From positions 1-64,000 of the forward strand of contig NZ_AUUU01000073.1 in the NCBI RefSeq assembly GCF_002760435.1: a stretch of DNA of 64,000 bases, read 5' to 3'. Position 1 is the stretch's first letter. Every line of letters begins with the position of its first letter. This stretch comes from Clostridium sp. LS. Lineage in GTDB: Bacteria > Bacillota > Clostridia > Clostridiales > Clostridiaceae. The notes beneath the pieces are model-generated. The model was given only the letters and a program-made list of their open reading frames with translations. It did not search any database and was not told the origin of the DNA. Position numbers and translations under genes: made by a program. Below, in pieces: positions 1-10,840 of the stretch.

Positions 1-58
1 CAGTATGATGGAAAATAGGCTTGGCAGATGGACTTGTTATTTTTTTGATTGTGCCTAA
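1..58. repeat. Right end of a dispersed palindromic repeat (partial, cut by window edge)
   Basis: Bases 1-58 align with the right end of the complete element at 29066-29296: both share a run like tatgaNggaaatagg, then a purine/pyrimidine-matched stretch and the terminal ttgattgtgcct. The copy starts 3' of the cheB stop codon and runs off the left edge. Same orientation as the internal copy. Family identity is unknown; it looks like a MITE-type or structured repeat. Confidence 0.65.
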
Positions 59-70
59 TAGTCCATTTCT

Positions 71-1102
71 TTATTTTAGCATATCGCATAAAATACTTGG
101 AATTTTTGATATAGGAACTTGTTTTTCAACTGCTCCTATATCAAAAGCTACCTTTGGCATACCATATACAACTGAAGATTGTTCATCTTGTCCAATAGTT
201 CTTGCACCTGCTCTTTTCATAGACATGAGTCCAACAGCACCATCATGCCCCATACCGGTTAATATTATACCTACTGCATTTCTTGCCACAACTTTTGCAA
301 CAGATTCAAAAAGTACATCTACTGACGGGCAATGTCCATTAACTTTACTTCCTGGAGAAACATCAACTATATACTTATCAACTGCTTTCTTTACTTTCAT
401 GTGTTTATCACCTGGAGCTATTAAAACTTTTCCAGGTGTTATTACATCCCCACTTTGTGCTTCTTTAACTTCAAAATGTGTCTGTAAATTAAGCCTATCA
501 GCGAACATTTTAGAAAATACCGGCGGTATATGCTGTACTATTACTATTCCAGGCATTGCTTTAGGCAGCATTTTTAACAAATTATAGATTGCTTCCGTGC
601 CTCCAGTTGAGGCTCCTATTGCAATTATTTTATTATTTGATACAGTCATACTATTTTTTTGTGCCACACTATATATATTATTTTTTGATAGCTTATCTAA
701 ACTTGTTGATAAATTTGCATTTACTGCTCCCTTAATTTTTAGAATCAGTTCATTTACAAAGTTTTCAAATGCATTTGGAATTCTTGCATCAGGTTTACTT
801 AAAAAATCTACTGCTCCTGCATCCATAGCGTCGAATACAATATCACTTACTGAGCTTACAACAACTATAGGAATTTTATATTGTGGAAGAAGCCTTCTTA
901 TGAACTCCACTCCATTTAATTTAGGCATCTGCACATCACAGGTCATTACATCAGGGTTTAGTTCAAGAAGTTTATCTCTTGCATCGTAAGGATCTGTAGC
1001 CTTTCCAACTACTTCTATACTTGGATCCCTAGATAATCCTCTCGATATTGCTTCCCTAAATACCAAACTGTCATCAACTACTAAAACTCTAATTTTTCTC
1101 AT
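71..1102 (-). CDS. cheB: Chemotaxis response regulator protein-glutamate methylesterase CheB
   Basis: CheB removes methyl groups from (and deamidates) glutamyl residues of chemoreceptors, the adaptation step opposing CheR; it works in the cytoplasm at receptor arrays. The N-terminal receiver domain shows the acidic pair D10-D11, the phospho-acceptor D56 and K103. The C-terminal esterase domain shows IGASTGGT with the nucleophile S165, QHIPP with H191, and GMGHDGA with the catalytic aspartate near residue 287. Length of 343 residues is normal. I start at the ATG at 1102, preceded by AAGGTG; an in-frame GTG nine bases upstream is possible but too close to that site. It follows cheR by about 40 bases and is the last chemotaxis gene seen here. 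Confidence 0.95.
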   Translation of the reverse strand: MRKIRVLVVDDSLVFREAISRGLSRDPSIEVVGKATDPYDARDKLLELNPDVMTCDVQMPKLNGVEFIRRLLPQYKIPIVVVSSVSDIVFDAMDAGAVDFLSKPDARIPNAFENFVNELILKIKGAVNANLSTSLDKLSKNNIYSVAQKNSMTVSNNKIIAIGASTGGTEAIYNLLKMLPKAMPGIVIVQHIPPVFSKMFADRLNLQTHFEVKEAQSGDVITPGKVLIAPGDKHMKVKKAVDKYIVDVSPGSKVNGHCPSVDVLFESVAKVVARNAVGIILTGMGHDGAVGLMSMKRAGARTIGQDEQSSVVYGMPKVAFDIGAVEKQVPISKIPSILCDMLK

Positions 1103-1144
1103 AACTTTCACCTTCTAAACCTAATTATATTACTACAAATAAAC

Positions 1145-1960
1145 TTATCCCTTTCTATATACAGATGGCATTACATAATTAAACCCCATAGTTTCACCAT
1201 TTAAAGATTCTGAGTGACCTATAAAAAGATATCCTCCATGCTCCATACTATTATAAAATTTGCGTATTAATTCATTTTTAGTGTTATTATCAAAATAAAT
1301 CATTACGTTTCTACAAAAAATAACATGAAATTTCTTTTTAAACGGAAACACATTATCCATTAAATTAAACTTTCTATATATAATTTCATTTTTTATCATC
1401 TCTGAAAACACAAAATTTTCCTCGTCATATCTTTTTAAATAATCCCTCTTCCAATCCTCCGGTAATGGAGAAATTTGTTCCCTATGATATATACCACTTT
1501 TTGCGATATTTAAAACTTTTTCTGATATATCTGTTGCTAGCAATTTTTTATCCCACCATAATTTTTCTTCCTTAAAAAATTCATCTAATATCATAGCAAT
1601 TGTATATGCTTCCTCACCTGATGAACAACCAGCAGACCATATTCTCAAATCTCTATCCTTTGCTGAACTCACTAAATAGGGAAGAACTTTTTCTCTTAAG
1701 AAATTAAAATGGTTCTTTTCACGCATAAAATATGTATGATTAGTAGTTATTTTATTAATTAATGTACTAACTGCTTTTCCAGTCTTATCTGCAATTATAT
1801 AATCATAATACTTAGAAAAACTATCAAAATTAAGTTCCGCTAATACATTATGCAATCTCCCAATCACTAGCATCTTTTTTTCTTCTTTAAGATTAATACC
1901 ATAATTCTCTTTTATATACTTTGATAATTTAATAAATTCATTTTCTGTAATTGTAACCAT
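1145..1960 (-). CDS. cheR: Chemotaxis protein methyltransferase CheR
   Basis: CheR methylates glutamates in the cytoplasmic helices of chemoreceptors with S-adenosylmethionine. The 271-residue protein has the all-helical N-terminal CheR domain (about 1-75) and the Rossmann-type methyltransferase domain; the SAM-binding loop reads WSAGCSSGEEAY (about residues 108-119) and the family motif CRNVMIYFD follows near 215. The ATG at 1960 has an AAGGTG ribosome site. It lies 17 bases downstream of mcp and just upstream of cheB, so mcp-cheR-cheB look co-transcribed. The neighbouring receptor carries no NWETF-like tether at its C-terminus, so CheR probably docks directly to the methylation helices. Confidence 0.95.
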   Translation of the reverse strand: MVTITENEFIKLSKYIKENYGINLKEEKKMLVIGRLHNVLAELNFDSFSKYYDYIIADKTGKAVSTLINKITTNHTYFMREKNHFNFLREKVLPYLVSSAKDRDLRIWSAGCSSGEEAYTIAMILDEFFKEEKLWWDKKLLATDISEKVLNIAKSGIYHREQISPLPEDWKRDYLKRYDEENFVFSEMIKNEIIYRKFNLMDNVFPFKKKFHVIFCRNVMIYFDNNTKNELIRKFYNSMEHGGYLFIGHSESLNGETMGFNYVMPSVYRKG

Positions 1961-1977
1961 AACATCACACCTTATCT

Positions 1978-3699
1978 TTAATACTTTCCAAATTCATTAT
2001 CACTAAGTAATATTTTCTTAGGATAATTTTCTTTTTTACTTCTAGGTGCTTCTTTGCTTATAAACTTTTTGTTATTCAAATACGTACCTTCAATAACACT
2101 ATCAACGTGCAAATGATCTTCTTCCTCATAAAGTGGTGTAATCTTATTAGATTTTATATTGAACATTTGAACTTGCTCCCTTAAAACTTCTGCTTGACCT
2201 GCTAATTCTTCGCTTGAAGCTGCGCTTTCCTCAGCAGTAGCCGAATTACTTTGTACAACTTGCGAAATTTGTATTACTCCTTGAGAGATTTGTGAAATTC
2301 CCGTAGCCTGTTCATCACACGCTTCAGTTATTCCATTAACTATTCCAGCAACCTTTTCTATATCTTTCACGATATTTTCGAGGGCATCAGCAGTTTGATT
2401 GGCTATACCTGTTCCATCTTGAATTTTAATAAGGGACTCTTCTATTATATTTGTAGTTTCTTTAGCAGCATTAGCCGACCTTGCAGCTAAATTTCTAACT
2501 TCTTCTGCTACAACTGTAAACCCCTTACCATATTGTCCTGCTCTAGCTGCTTCTACTGCAGCATTTAAAGCAAGTATGTTAGTTTGAAATGCAATTTCAT
2601 CAATTACCTTTATGATTTTTGATACATTATTGGAGGAATTATTGATTTCATCCATTGCACTAAGCATTAGCTTCATCTCATTATTTCTCTTCACTGCACT
2701 AATCTTTGTACTATTTGCTATATTATTAGCTTCCTTCGCATTTTCAGCATTTACATTTATTTGAGCGGAAATCTCTTCAATAGATGCAGTTAATTCCTCG
2801 ACAGCACTAGCCTGTTCTGTTGCTCCTTGTGATAATGCTATTGTGGAATCTGAAATTTGTCTTGAGCCAACCGTAACTTGTTCTGCTGCAAAGCTAATAT
2901 GTTCAATTACTTCATTTAATTTATATTGCATTTTTTTCATGGATTTAGACAATACTCCTATTTCATCCTTTGAATTATTAGTAATTTTTACATCTAAATT
3001 CCCTTTACTTATTTCATTTGTTACATTCATAAGCTCTGATATAGGCTTGCTTATTAATCTGGAGATTATTATTCCAAAAAATATTGCAATAATAGCAGCT
3101 ATAGCAATTGTAATGACCATAGTTATTACTGAATAATTTACTTCTGCCGTATACTCATTTGATTTATTGATACCACCAGATGATTTTAATTTTAAAAGAT
3201 TATCTACTGAAGCATTAATTGCATCTGATACTTCTTGTGTTTCATCTGAACCCATTAATTTAAGTGCTTCATCCTTTTTACCGGAATCAGCCAATTCCAT
3301 AATATTATCTTTTATAGAAATATACTTATCTAATAGCATTTCAAGATTAGCTAGTTCTTTTTTGCCTTCTTCCGTCTGAATAGACTTTTCAACTAAAAGC
3401 AAACTAGCTTTTAGTTCTTTTTCATAATTATTTATTTTATCTTTATAATTAATTATTTTACTAGCATCATTATATAGAATAATATTATCTAAATTAATCT
3501 TAAGCCTTTGGTATGAAATAGATACATCAGCAATATCACCTATAGCTACACCATAATTTATATATAAGTCAGAATAGTTCTTATTTACTTCTTTAATCTT
3601 GCTAATTCCAACAATCCCAACAATTCCAGCTATAAATGCAACTATTATGAATCCAGCTAATATTTTTACTCTGATTTTTATGTCATTAAACCATTTCAT
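1978..3699 (-). CDS. Methyl-accepting chemotaxis protein (4-helix-bundle sensor, HAMP)
   Basis: Transmembrane chemoreceptor that controls CheA. The 573-residue chain shows TM1 at about 11-33, an extracellular helical sensor of about 155 residues resembling the 4HB_MCP fold, TM2 at about 190-213, a HAMP linker to about 268, then the long coiled-coil signalling domain. The CheA/CheW-binding hairpin tip is seen as [20 protein letters not shown] at about 367-386. It sits between cheA and cheR with short gaps (56 and 17 bases). The ligand cannot be told from sequence. The C-terminus ends in a charged tail without a CheR-tethering pentapeptide. Confidence 0.93.
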   Translation of the reverse strand: MKWFNDIKIRVKILAGFIIVAFIAGIVGIVGISKIKEVNKNYSDLYINYGVAIGDIADVSISYQRLKINLDNIILYNDASKIINYKDKINNYEKELKASLLLVEKSIQTEEGKKELANLEMLLDKYISIKDNIMELADSGKKDEALKLMGSDETQEVSDAINASVDNLLKLKSSGGINKSNEYTAEVNYSVITMVITIAIAAIIAIFFGIIISRLISKPISELMNVTNEISKGNLDVKITNNSKDEIGVLSKSMKKMQYKLNEVIEHISFAAEQVTVGSRQISDSTIALSQGATEQASAVEELTASIEEISAQINVNAENAKEANNIANSTKISAVKRNNEMKLMLSAMDEINNSSNNVSKIIKVIDEIAFQTNILALNAAVEAARAGQYGKGFTVVAEEVRNLAARSANAAKETTNIIEESLIKIQDGTGIANQTADALENIVKDIEKVAGIVNGITEACDEQATGISQISQGVIQISQVVQSNSATAEESAASSEELAGQAEVLREQVQMFNIKSNKITPLYEEEDHLHVDSVIEGTYLNNKKFISKEAPRSKKENYPKKILLSDNEFGKY

Positions 3700-3755
3700 A
3701 CTACTCCCCCATTTCCCATCAAATTAAAGCAACGTCTAATCTTATGTCATTTACT

Positions 3756-5816
3756 CTATATTCTTGCCATTAATCCTGCCATATCAATTATCAAACTTAT
3801 ATTGCCATCCCCAAGAAGTGTGCATCCTGCTAAATCCTTTATATTTCTAATGTTTTTTATATAACTTGGCAGAGCTTTTACAACAACTTGTTGTTGTCCT
3901 AAAAGTTCATCGACTAAAATACACATCCACTTTTCATCTTGCTCCACCATAATTAGAATTCCATCAGAAAGATTATTTGTATTAGTATCTACACAAAAAT
4001 GTTCATTAAGTCTAACTATCGGATAACATTGGCCTCTAACCATAATCATTTCATTATTGTCTGGATCTCTTATAATATCACTTTCTCTAGGTCTAAAAAA
4101 CTCTTTTATGGAACTTGTAGGCAGAGTATACCTTGAAATACCAACTCTTACATTCATACCATCTATAATTGCAAGAGTTAATGGTATTTTAATCGTCATG
4201 CTAGTCCCAAAATCTTCAACACTGTCTACACTAACTGATCCACCTATCTTTTCTATATTTTTCATAACCACATCCATACCTACACCTCTGCCGCTATATT
4301 CAGATACAGCCTCCTTTGTAGAGAATCCAGGTAGGAATATTAAATTAAATATCTCTTTCTTTGTCATTTCATTTTCATTCTTATCTATTAATCCATTTTC
4401 TCTTGCTTTTTCTAATATTTTTTTCTCATTAAGACCTTTCCCATCGTCTCTAACTATAACAAGTACATCGCTTCCCGCATTTTTAGCTTCTAAAATTAAA
4501 TTACCAGTTGATTCTTTACCTTTATCTATCCTCTCTTCACCGGTTTCTATACCATGGTCAATAGAATTTCTAACTAAATGCATTAATGGATCTGATATAT
4601 GTTCAATTATGTTTTTATCAACTTCTGTTTCCTCACCAATAATCGTTAATTTAACTTCCTTATTCATTTTTTTGCTCATATCCCGAACAATTCTATTCAT
4701 TTTTTGGAAGGTTGCAGAAAGTGGCACCATTCTTATTGACATTACAGTATCTTGCATTTCTGATATTATCTTACGAAGCTGTCTTGCTGATTTTTGAAAG
4801 TTATCTAATTCTAATCCTGCCAAATCAGGATTTTGCGTAACCATGGATTCTGCGATAACTAGCTCCCCAATAAGATCCATAAGTCTATCCGCCTTAGATA
4901 CACTTAAACTTATAATTCCTTGATGAGAAGAAGCTTTTTCATTTCTCTTTTCTTCAGTAATAGTTTTCTTTTCTGCTTCCTTTACTTTATGTTCTTTTTC
5001 TAATGCCACTTCCTCAATTATGTCTTTATTGATGACTGAATTTCCTTCACTATTTAATTCGCTAATATCTAGCTTATCTAAAAATACTGTTTCATTTACT
5101 ATTGATTTAATTGTATTAATATCTAAGTCCGAAGAAATACATATCTCAAATCCATTTTTCCTAATTTCTTCACTGGCCTTTTCATCATCATCAATTACAT
5201 TCTCTGGTTTGCTGCTGGTTACTTCTGCCACCTCTGATAATTTATGAAGAACACCAAAACATCTTATATTCTCCATTCCGCATCCTTCAACAAATGATAA
5301 ATTAACCTTAAATTTATTTTTTAATTCTTCACTCTTACTTTTACCGCTGGTTACGAAAAACTTTTGTGGCTCTATATTTATATTTTCTGCTACTTCAACA
5401 TTTCCGCTTCCTTTTTTAATTTTATTTAAAAATTCCTTTATTTCGCTTATTTTGTCAGAAGCATCACCATCTGCTGTTTTTCCATCTTGAATCTTTGACA
5501 CCTCAATCTTAATAAAATCTATAGCATCTAAAACAATATCACTTAGAATATTATTATCTACTTCCTTAGGCTTATTCTCTCTAAGGTAATAAAATAAGTC
5601 CTCCACAGAATGTGAAAGTTCTGCAATATTATTAAAAAGCATCATAGCTGATGATCCTTTAACTGTATGCATGATTCTAAATATTTCATTTATGGAATTA
5701 ATAAATCCATCTTCTTTTTCTCCATCGATTACTAACTGTTCCAATTGCTCTATAAGCTGAGTGGTTTCAAAAATGTACATATCTAACATGGATTCATTTA
5801 TAATATTATCTGACAT
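3756..5816 (-). CDS. cheA: Chemotaxis histidine kinase CheA
   Basis: CheA autophosphorylates and passes phosphate to CheY and CheB. In order: an HPt domain with the phospho-site H50 in MHTVKGSSAMM; a less conserved linker and P2-like region (about 150-290) ; the dimerisation domain (SKADRLMDLIGELVIAESMV, about 305-325); the ATPase domain with N-box LMHLVRNSIDHGIE, DDGKGL and GRGVGMDVV; and a C-terminal CheW-like domain. Length 686 is typical. The ATG at 5816 has GGAGGT eight bases upstream. A 391-base gap with a terminator separates it from motB, so cheA-mcp-cheR-cheB probably has its own promoter. Confidence 0.96.
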   Translation of the reverse strand: MSDNIINESMLDMYIFETTQLIEQLEQLVIDGEKEDGFINSINEIFRIMHTVKGSSAMMLFNNIAELSHSVEDLFYYLRENKPKEVDNNILSDIVLDAIDFIKIEVSKIQDGKTADGDASDKISEIKEFLNKIKKGSGNVEVAENINIEPQKFFVTSGKSKSEELKNKFKVNLSFVEGCGMENIRCFGVLHKLSEVAEVTSSKPENVIDDDEKASEEIRKNGFEICISSDLDINTIKSIVNETVFLDKLDISELNSEGNSVINKDIIEEVALEKEHKVKEAEKKTITEEKRNEKASSHQGIISLSVSKADRLMDLIGELVIAESMVTQNPDLAGLELDNFQKSARQLRKIISEMQDTVMSIRMVPLSATFQKMNRIVRDMSKKMNKEVKLTIIGEETEVDKNIIEHISDPLMHLVRNSIDHGIETGEERIDKGKESTGNLILEAKNAGSDVLVIVRDDGKGLNEKKILEKARENGLIDKNENEMTKKEIFNLIFLPGFSTKEAVSEYSGRGVGMDVVMKNIEKIGGSVSVDSVEDFGTSMTIKIPLTLAIIDGMNVRVGISRYTLPTSSIKEFFRPRESDIIRDPDNNEMIMVRGQCYPIVRLNEHFCVDTNTNNLSDGILIMVEQDEKWMCILVDELLGQQQVVVKALPSYIKNIRNIKDLAGCTLLGDGNISLIIDMAGLMARI

Positions 5817-6207
5817 TTCAATTACCTCCCTTATACATATTTTCAGCTAAAAATACAAAATAAATATTTCAATATATAAATTTATACATTAACTGAATTT
5901 AATCAATCTCCCTCGTAATTATATATTAAATTCTTTGCGGACATCTTTTAAGTACCACAGGTCATTGATTTAAATGCAAATTGCACTACTATCTGGAGCG
6001 TAAATGCAAATCGCACATATAGATAAACAAACTGTAAGTTGATTAGATTTATGAATATAACCAATCGAAAAAAAGACTAACCATGTTGCTCGGTTGCTAG
6101 AGAAAAGATTTTAGCTTTCTCAATACAACACTACGCAAAATAGTTAGTCTTTCTTTCCGGTATGGTATATTCAATTTTATAATTATTTTTTATGTATATA
6201 TAAGCTA
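5817..6207. promoter_or_regulatory. motB-cheA intergenic region with 30-bp-spaced direct repeats
   Basis: 391 bases without a gene. At 5971-5986 and 6001-6016 lie two near-identical 16-mers, taaatgcaaattgcac and taaatgcaaatcgcac, exactly 30 bp apart, each holding an imperfect palindrome (tgcaaattgca). They are about 155-200 bases upstream of cheA and look like a tandem operator. A TATAAT reading toward cheA occurs at about 5928-5934 without a convincing -35. No clear motility-sigma promoter was recognised. The motB-side part is the large hairpin listed separately. Confidence 0.45.
6067..6152 (-). terminator. Branched hairpin terminator after motAB
   Basis: On the minus strand a 10-bp outer stem (6143-6152 with 6072-6081, aaagactaac/gttagtcttt) encloses an inner stem (gagaaa at 6100-6105 with tttctc at 6116-6121) and ends in a T run (complement of 6068-6074). 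It lies about 55 bases past the motB stop and would end motAB transcripts. Confidence 0.7.
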
Positions 6208-6960
6208 TTAGTTAGACTTTCCATCTGCAGCTACTGGGAAATTACGAACCACGTAAATTTCTACTCTTCTATTTTGAGCTTTTCCTTCATCTGTGCTGTT
6301 AGTAGTTTTAGGTTTATACTCACCGTAAGCTTGGATTGAAACATTATCTTGCTTAATTCCGCCTGAAGTAACCATAAAATTCATAACATTAATCGCACGC
6401 ATTGCACTTAAATCCCAGTTAGAACGGAACTTACTATTACTTATTGGAACATTATCAGTATATCCTGCGACTCTAATTTGATTATCTAAGCTCTTAAGCA
6501 TATTAGAAATTTTTAATAGTAGCGGTGATACTTCTTTTAATACATCCGCTTCCCCTGAATTAAAGAGAACAACATCTTGTATGGCAATTTCAAGCCCTTC
6601 ACCATTAACATCAACCTTTATTTTATCTGAATAACCTTCTTCTTTAATTTCTTTATCCAGCATATTTTTAATTTGGTTCATCTTTTGTTCCTCAATTTGA
6701 CTGTCACTTGCTCCTAGGGAATCAGATGTACCTGCTTCCTCCATGGGAATAGCTGCATTTCCATCCTTACTCATCTGTCCAGGACCACCAGAAAAAATCA
6801 CATTAAATTCTTTAGCCATTGCTGCAAGCTTGTTCTTATCTGTTTGGCCCATCGCAAACATAACAATAAATAGTGCTAATAGGAGTGTTAACATATCTGA
6901 ATATGGAAGAAGCCATGCTTCATCAACATGTTCTTCATGATGTTGTTTTTTTCTACTCAT
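6208..6960 (-). CDS. motB: Flagellar motor stator protein MotB
   Basis: MotB pairs with MotA to form the ion-conducting stator and anchors it to peptidoglycan. The 250-residue protein has one N-terminal TM helix (about 15-38) with the ion-binding aspartate D22 in PYSDMLTLLLALF, a plug/linker region, and a C-terminal OmpA-like peptidoglycan-binding domain (GYTDNVPIS, then AQNRRVEIYV near 235). The gap to motA is 17 bases, so they form one operon. The ATG at 6960 follows GGAG. Whether protons or sodium drive it cannot be decided from the visible residues. Confidence 0.95.
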   Translation of the reverse strand: MSRKKQHHEEHVDEAWLLPYSDMLTLLLALFIVMFAMGQTDKNKLAAMAKEFNVIFSGGPGQMSKDGNAAIPMEEAGTSDSLGASDSQIEEQKMNQIKNMLDKEIKEEGYSDKIKVDVNGEGLEIAIQDVVLFNSGEADVLKEVSPLLLKISNMLKSLDNQIRVAGYTDNVPISNSKFRSNWDLSAMRAINVMNFMVTSGGIKQDNVSIQAYGEYKPKTTNSTDEGKAQNRRVEIYVVRNFPVAADGKSN

Positions 6961-6977
6961 GACTATTCTCCTTTAAA

Positions 6978-7763
6978 CTATTTATCATTATTATTTTCTT
7001 CGAATCTAATTCTTTGTTTTGGTTCTAACATACCTACTAGCTTTCTTTCAATACTCTTTGGGTTATTTCCGGCTTGAATGGCTAAAATTCCTTCAAGCAT
7101 GATATTCATGTTTTTTATTTCTTCTTGAGATTTTCTTTTTAATCTGTTTGAAAATGGATGCCAAATCAAATATCCAGTAAAAATACCATAAACAGTTGCA
7201 ACGAAGGCTGAACATATACTTTCTCCAAGTTTTGCAATATCATCAAGATTTCCAAGAGCACCAATTAGTCCTATAACGGCTCCTAAAACTCCTAGAGTTG
7301 GAGCTGTACCACCTGCTGTTGAAAATGCTGTAGCACCAAGTTTATGTCTCTCTTCCATACTCTCAATTTCTATTTCTAGCACTTCTTTAATAAGATCTGG
7401 TTCTAAACCATCTACTACCATCTCTAATCCTTTTTTCATGAACTTATTCTCTAGCCCTTGTATAGTGCTTTCAAGCGATAATAACCCATCTCTTCTAGTA
7501 GTTTGAGACATTTCTACAAGCTGTACTATAATTTCAGCAGGATCTTGTTTATTTTTATCACTAAAAAGAACACCAAAAATTTTAGGAAGCTTAAGAAACT
7601 CACCCCTTGGAAAAGAATTCAGTAAAGCTATTACAGTACCTACAAGAATTACCATTATCGCTTCACCACTGAGTAGTATACTTATACTAGCTCCTTTTAA
7701 AAGCATTGCTGTAACTACAACTATAAGGCCTCCAATAAGACCAATAACCAAAAATATATCCAT
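6978..7763 (-). CDS. motA: Flagellar motor stator protein MotA
   Basis: Inner-membrane stator subunit that couples ion flow to flagellar rotation. The 261 residues show the expected four TM segments: two near the N-terminus (about 3-22 and 32-50) and two after the cytoplasmic loop (about 146-166 and 180-200), with the conserved stretch TAGGTAPTLGVLGAVIGLI in TM3. Charged residues of the loop region (EERHKLG) that meet FliG are present. Start ATG at 7763 with AGGGGGA seven bases before. First gene of a motA-motB pair; upstream lies the bglA terminator. Confidence 0.95.
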   Translation of the reverse strand: MDIFLVIGLIGGLIVVVTAMLLKGASISILLSGEAIMVILVGTVIALLNSFPRGEFLKLPKIFGVLFSDKNKQDPAEIIVQLVEMSQTTRRDGLLSLESTIQGLENKFMKKGLEMVVDGLEPDLIKEVLEIEIESMEERHKLGATAFSTAGGTAPTLGVLGAVIGLIGALGNLDDIAKLGESICSAFVATVYGIFTGYLIWHPFSNRLKRKSQEEIKNMNIMLEGILAIQAGNNPKSIERKLVGMLEPKQRIRFEENNNDK

Positions 7764-7987
7764 GTTTGTCCCCCTTTTTATATCTGCGCATATACAACTA
7801 ATTTTAAAATTATGTTTCTAGGTATAATTCTACGATTTTCTTCTCAATACCGTCTTTCTTAATGCTATAAAAATATCTCAATAATAATATAATACCATAA
7901 TATTAAATATTGGAAAACTATATTTTGACATATTATCCTATATAAATTCTACTTCTTTTGACAAATACTTGCTTATTAATTTTTAAG
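7764..7987. other. Upstream region of motA; no gene seen
   Basis: AT-rich stretch between the bglA terminator and motA. A TTGAGA/TATACC pair reading toward motA exists around 7820-7850, but its 15-bp spacing is short, and no clear sigma-28 type site was found. It should hold the motAB promoter. Confidence 0.4.
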
Positions 7988-8026
7988 TAAAAAATAAACA
8001 CTTGCACATGAAACAGCAAGTGTTTA
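7988..8026 (-). terminator. Rho-independent terminator of the GH1 gene
   Basis: Perfect 11-bp stem: 7995-8005 (taaacacttgc) pairs with 8016-8026 (gcaagtgttta), ten-base loop, followed on the minus strand by a T run (complement of 7988-7994). It begins 24 bases past the stop of the gene at 8050-9492. Confidence 0.85.
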
Positions 8027-8049
8027 TCTATTTTGGGTATGAAACTTTT

Positions 8050-9784
<1,735 letters not shown>

Positions 9785-9832
9785 AAAAATGCCCTTATAC
9801 TTAAGCAATATTAGATGAACCTAAGTATAAAA
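9785..9832 (-). terminator. Terminator of the manganese catalase gene
   Basis: Minus-strand hairpin with a 9-bp stem (9794-9803 cttatactta with 9822-9830 taagtataa) followed by gggcattttta. It starts about 30 bases after the stop codon at 9862. The loop is long (18 bases) and the T run short, so strength is uncertain. Confidence 0.5.
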
Positions 9833-9861
9833 GCATATCAACCACTTATTATCATTCTCTA

Positions 9862-10548
9862 CTAAGATTTTGTAGTCTCTCTACGTGGATTTTCAAAACT
9901 AGGTGGTGTTGGTTCAGGATCAGCAAAAAATCTTCCCGGCGTAGATAAATCAAAATACAGTTTAGAATCCTTTGTAACTCCGAAATCTTTATTTGATGCC
10001 CTATCTTGAACTTTATTTAATGCCTCTCTAAAAAGTGCATTGTGGGCTTCTTCTCTATTTAATAGAAAATCTATAGTTTCCTTTACGTATTTATCGTCAA
10101 TTTGACGATACAAATATTCATAAACCACTTTTGCTCTCTGTTCTGCTGCTATATCAGATAATAAATCTGCTGCTATGTCCCCTGTAACATTAACGTAATC
10201 AGCATTCCAAGGATGACCTGATGAATTTGCAAGGTATGGTGAAAGGCCTGTTAATGTATGAGTTTCTATTTCACCTGCATCAACTTGAGTATAATCTACT
10301 TTATGGCCATTTAATAAATTTACAGTTTGCGCTACCATTTCCATATGACTTAATTCTTCAGCAGCAATGTCTAAGAACAGATCATGAATTGCAGGATCCT
10401 TTATTCTAAAGCTCTGTGAAAGATATTGGAGTGCGGCTTTAAGTTCACCATTAGCACCACCAAGTTGTTCTTGCATTAATACAGCATATTGAGCATTAGG
10501 TCTTTCTACTTTAACTTCTCTAAGTAATGGTTTTTCGTGTTTAAACAT
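9862..10548 (-). CDS. Manganese catalase family protein
   Basis: Non-haem catalase with a di-manganese four-helix bundle, decomposing hydrogen peroxide in the cytoplasm or spore coat. Ligand-type residues are visible: E35 in GELKAALQYL, the EELSHME motif (about 64-70), the glutamate in AAEQRAKVVYEYL (about 140) and EEAH (about 168-171). The 228-residue length is longer than spore-coat CotJC (near 190) because of a proline-rich C-terminal tail (PEPTPPSFENPRRE), as in stand-alone clostridial manganese catalases. ATG at 10548 has GGGAGG just upstream. It lies in its own unit between the laminarinase and GH1 genes; link to beta-glucan use is unclear. Confidence 0.85.
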   Translation of the reverse strand: MFKHEKPLLREVKVERPNAQYAVLMQEQLGGANGELKAALQYLSQSFRIKDPAIHDLFLDIAAEELSHMEMVAQTVNLLNGHKVDYTQVDAGEIETHTLTGLSPYLANSSGHPWNADYVNVTGDIAADLLSDIAAEQRAKVVYEYLYRQIDDKYVKETIDFLLNREEAHNALFREALNKVQDRASNKDFGVTKDSKLYFDLSTPGRFFADPEPTPPSFENPRRETTKS

Positions 10549-10662
10549 TCTGTTGCCTCCCTTTGTATTAATTGAATCAATTATAAGATTAGTATTAATT
10601 ATTTTTTCAATTATTATTCAATATTTAGGAAATATAAGAGCAACAATCTTTTATAACAGAAA

Positions 10663-10701
10663 ATGTACCAGGAGAAGAAAACGTTTCTTCCACCAGTACA
10701 T
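10663..10701 (-). terminator. Long hairpin after the laminarinase gene (possible terminator)
   Basis: Interrupted inverted repeat: atgtac (10663-10668) with gtacat (10696-10701) outside and gaagaaa/tttcttc inside around aacgtt. On the minus strand it is followed by attttctg, a short T run. It lies about 140 bases after the laminarinase stop and 115 bases before the catalase start. The centre gaaaacgtttc also resembles a LacI-family operator core, so either role is possible. The rest of 10549-10840 shows no gene. Confidence 0.4.
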
Positions 10702-10840
10702 ATATCTATATTCTTATCTTTCTTTTATCTTAACAACACACTCCACGTTCAAAGTTATCTAAAATAAGAGTTCTTTTTCCTAAATTTCGTTTTACGGTTT
10801 TACAGCATCAGCCAAATGAATATGCCTTCATTAATTATAT

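Noticed and set aside
4057-4797. 246-codon plus-strand frame opposite cheA
   Set aside because: Shadow of the CheA kinase domain; no ribosome site or known domain.
6067-6152. Branched structure between motB and cheA as a c-di-GMP riboswitch
   Set aside because: No GEMM consensus elements (GNRA-tetraloop receptor layout) recognised; it ends in a T run right after motB, so a terminator fits better.
9862-10548. Manganese catalase as spore-coat CotJC
   Set aside because: No cotJA/cotJB genes next to it and it is longer than CotJC; called only to family level.
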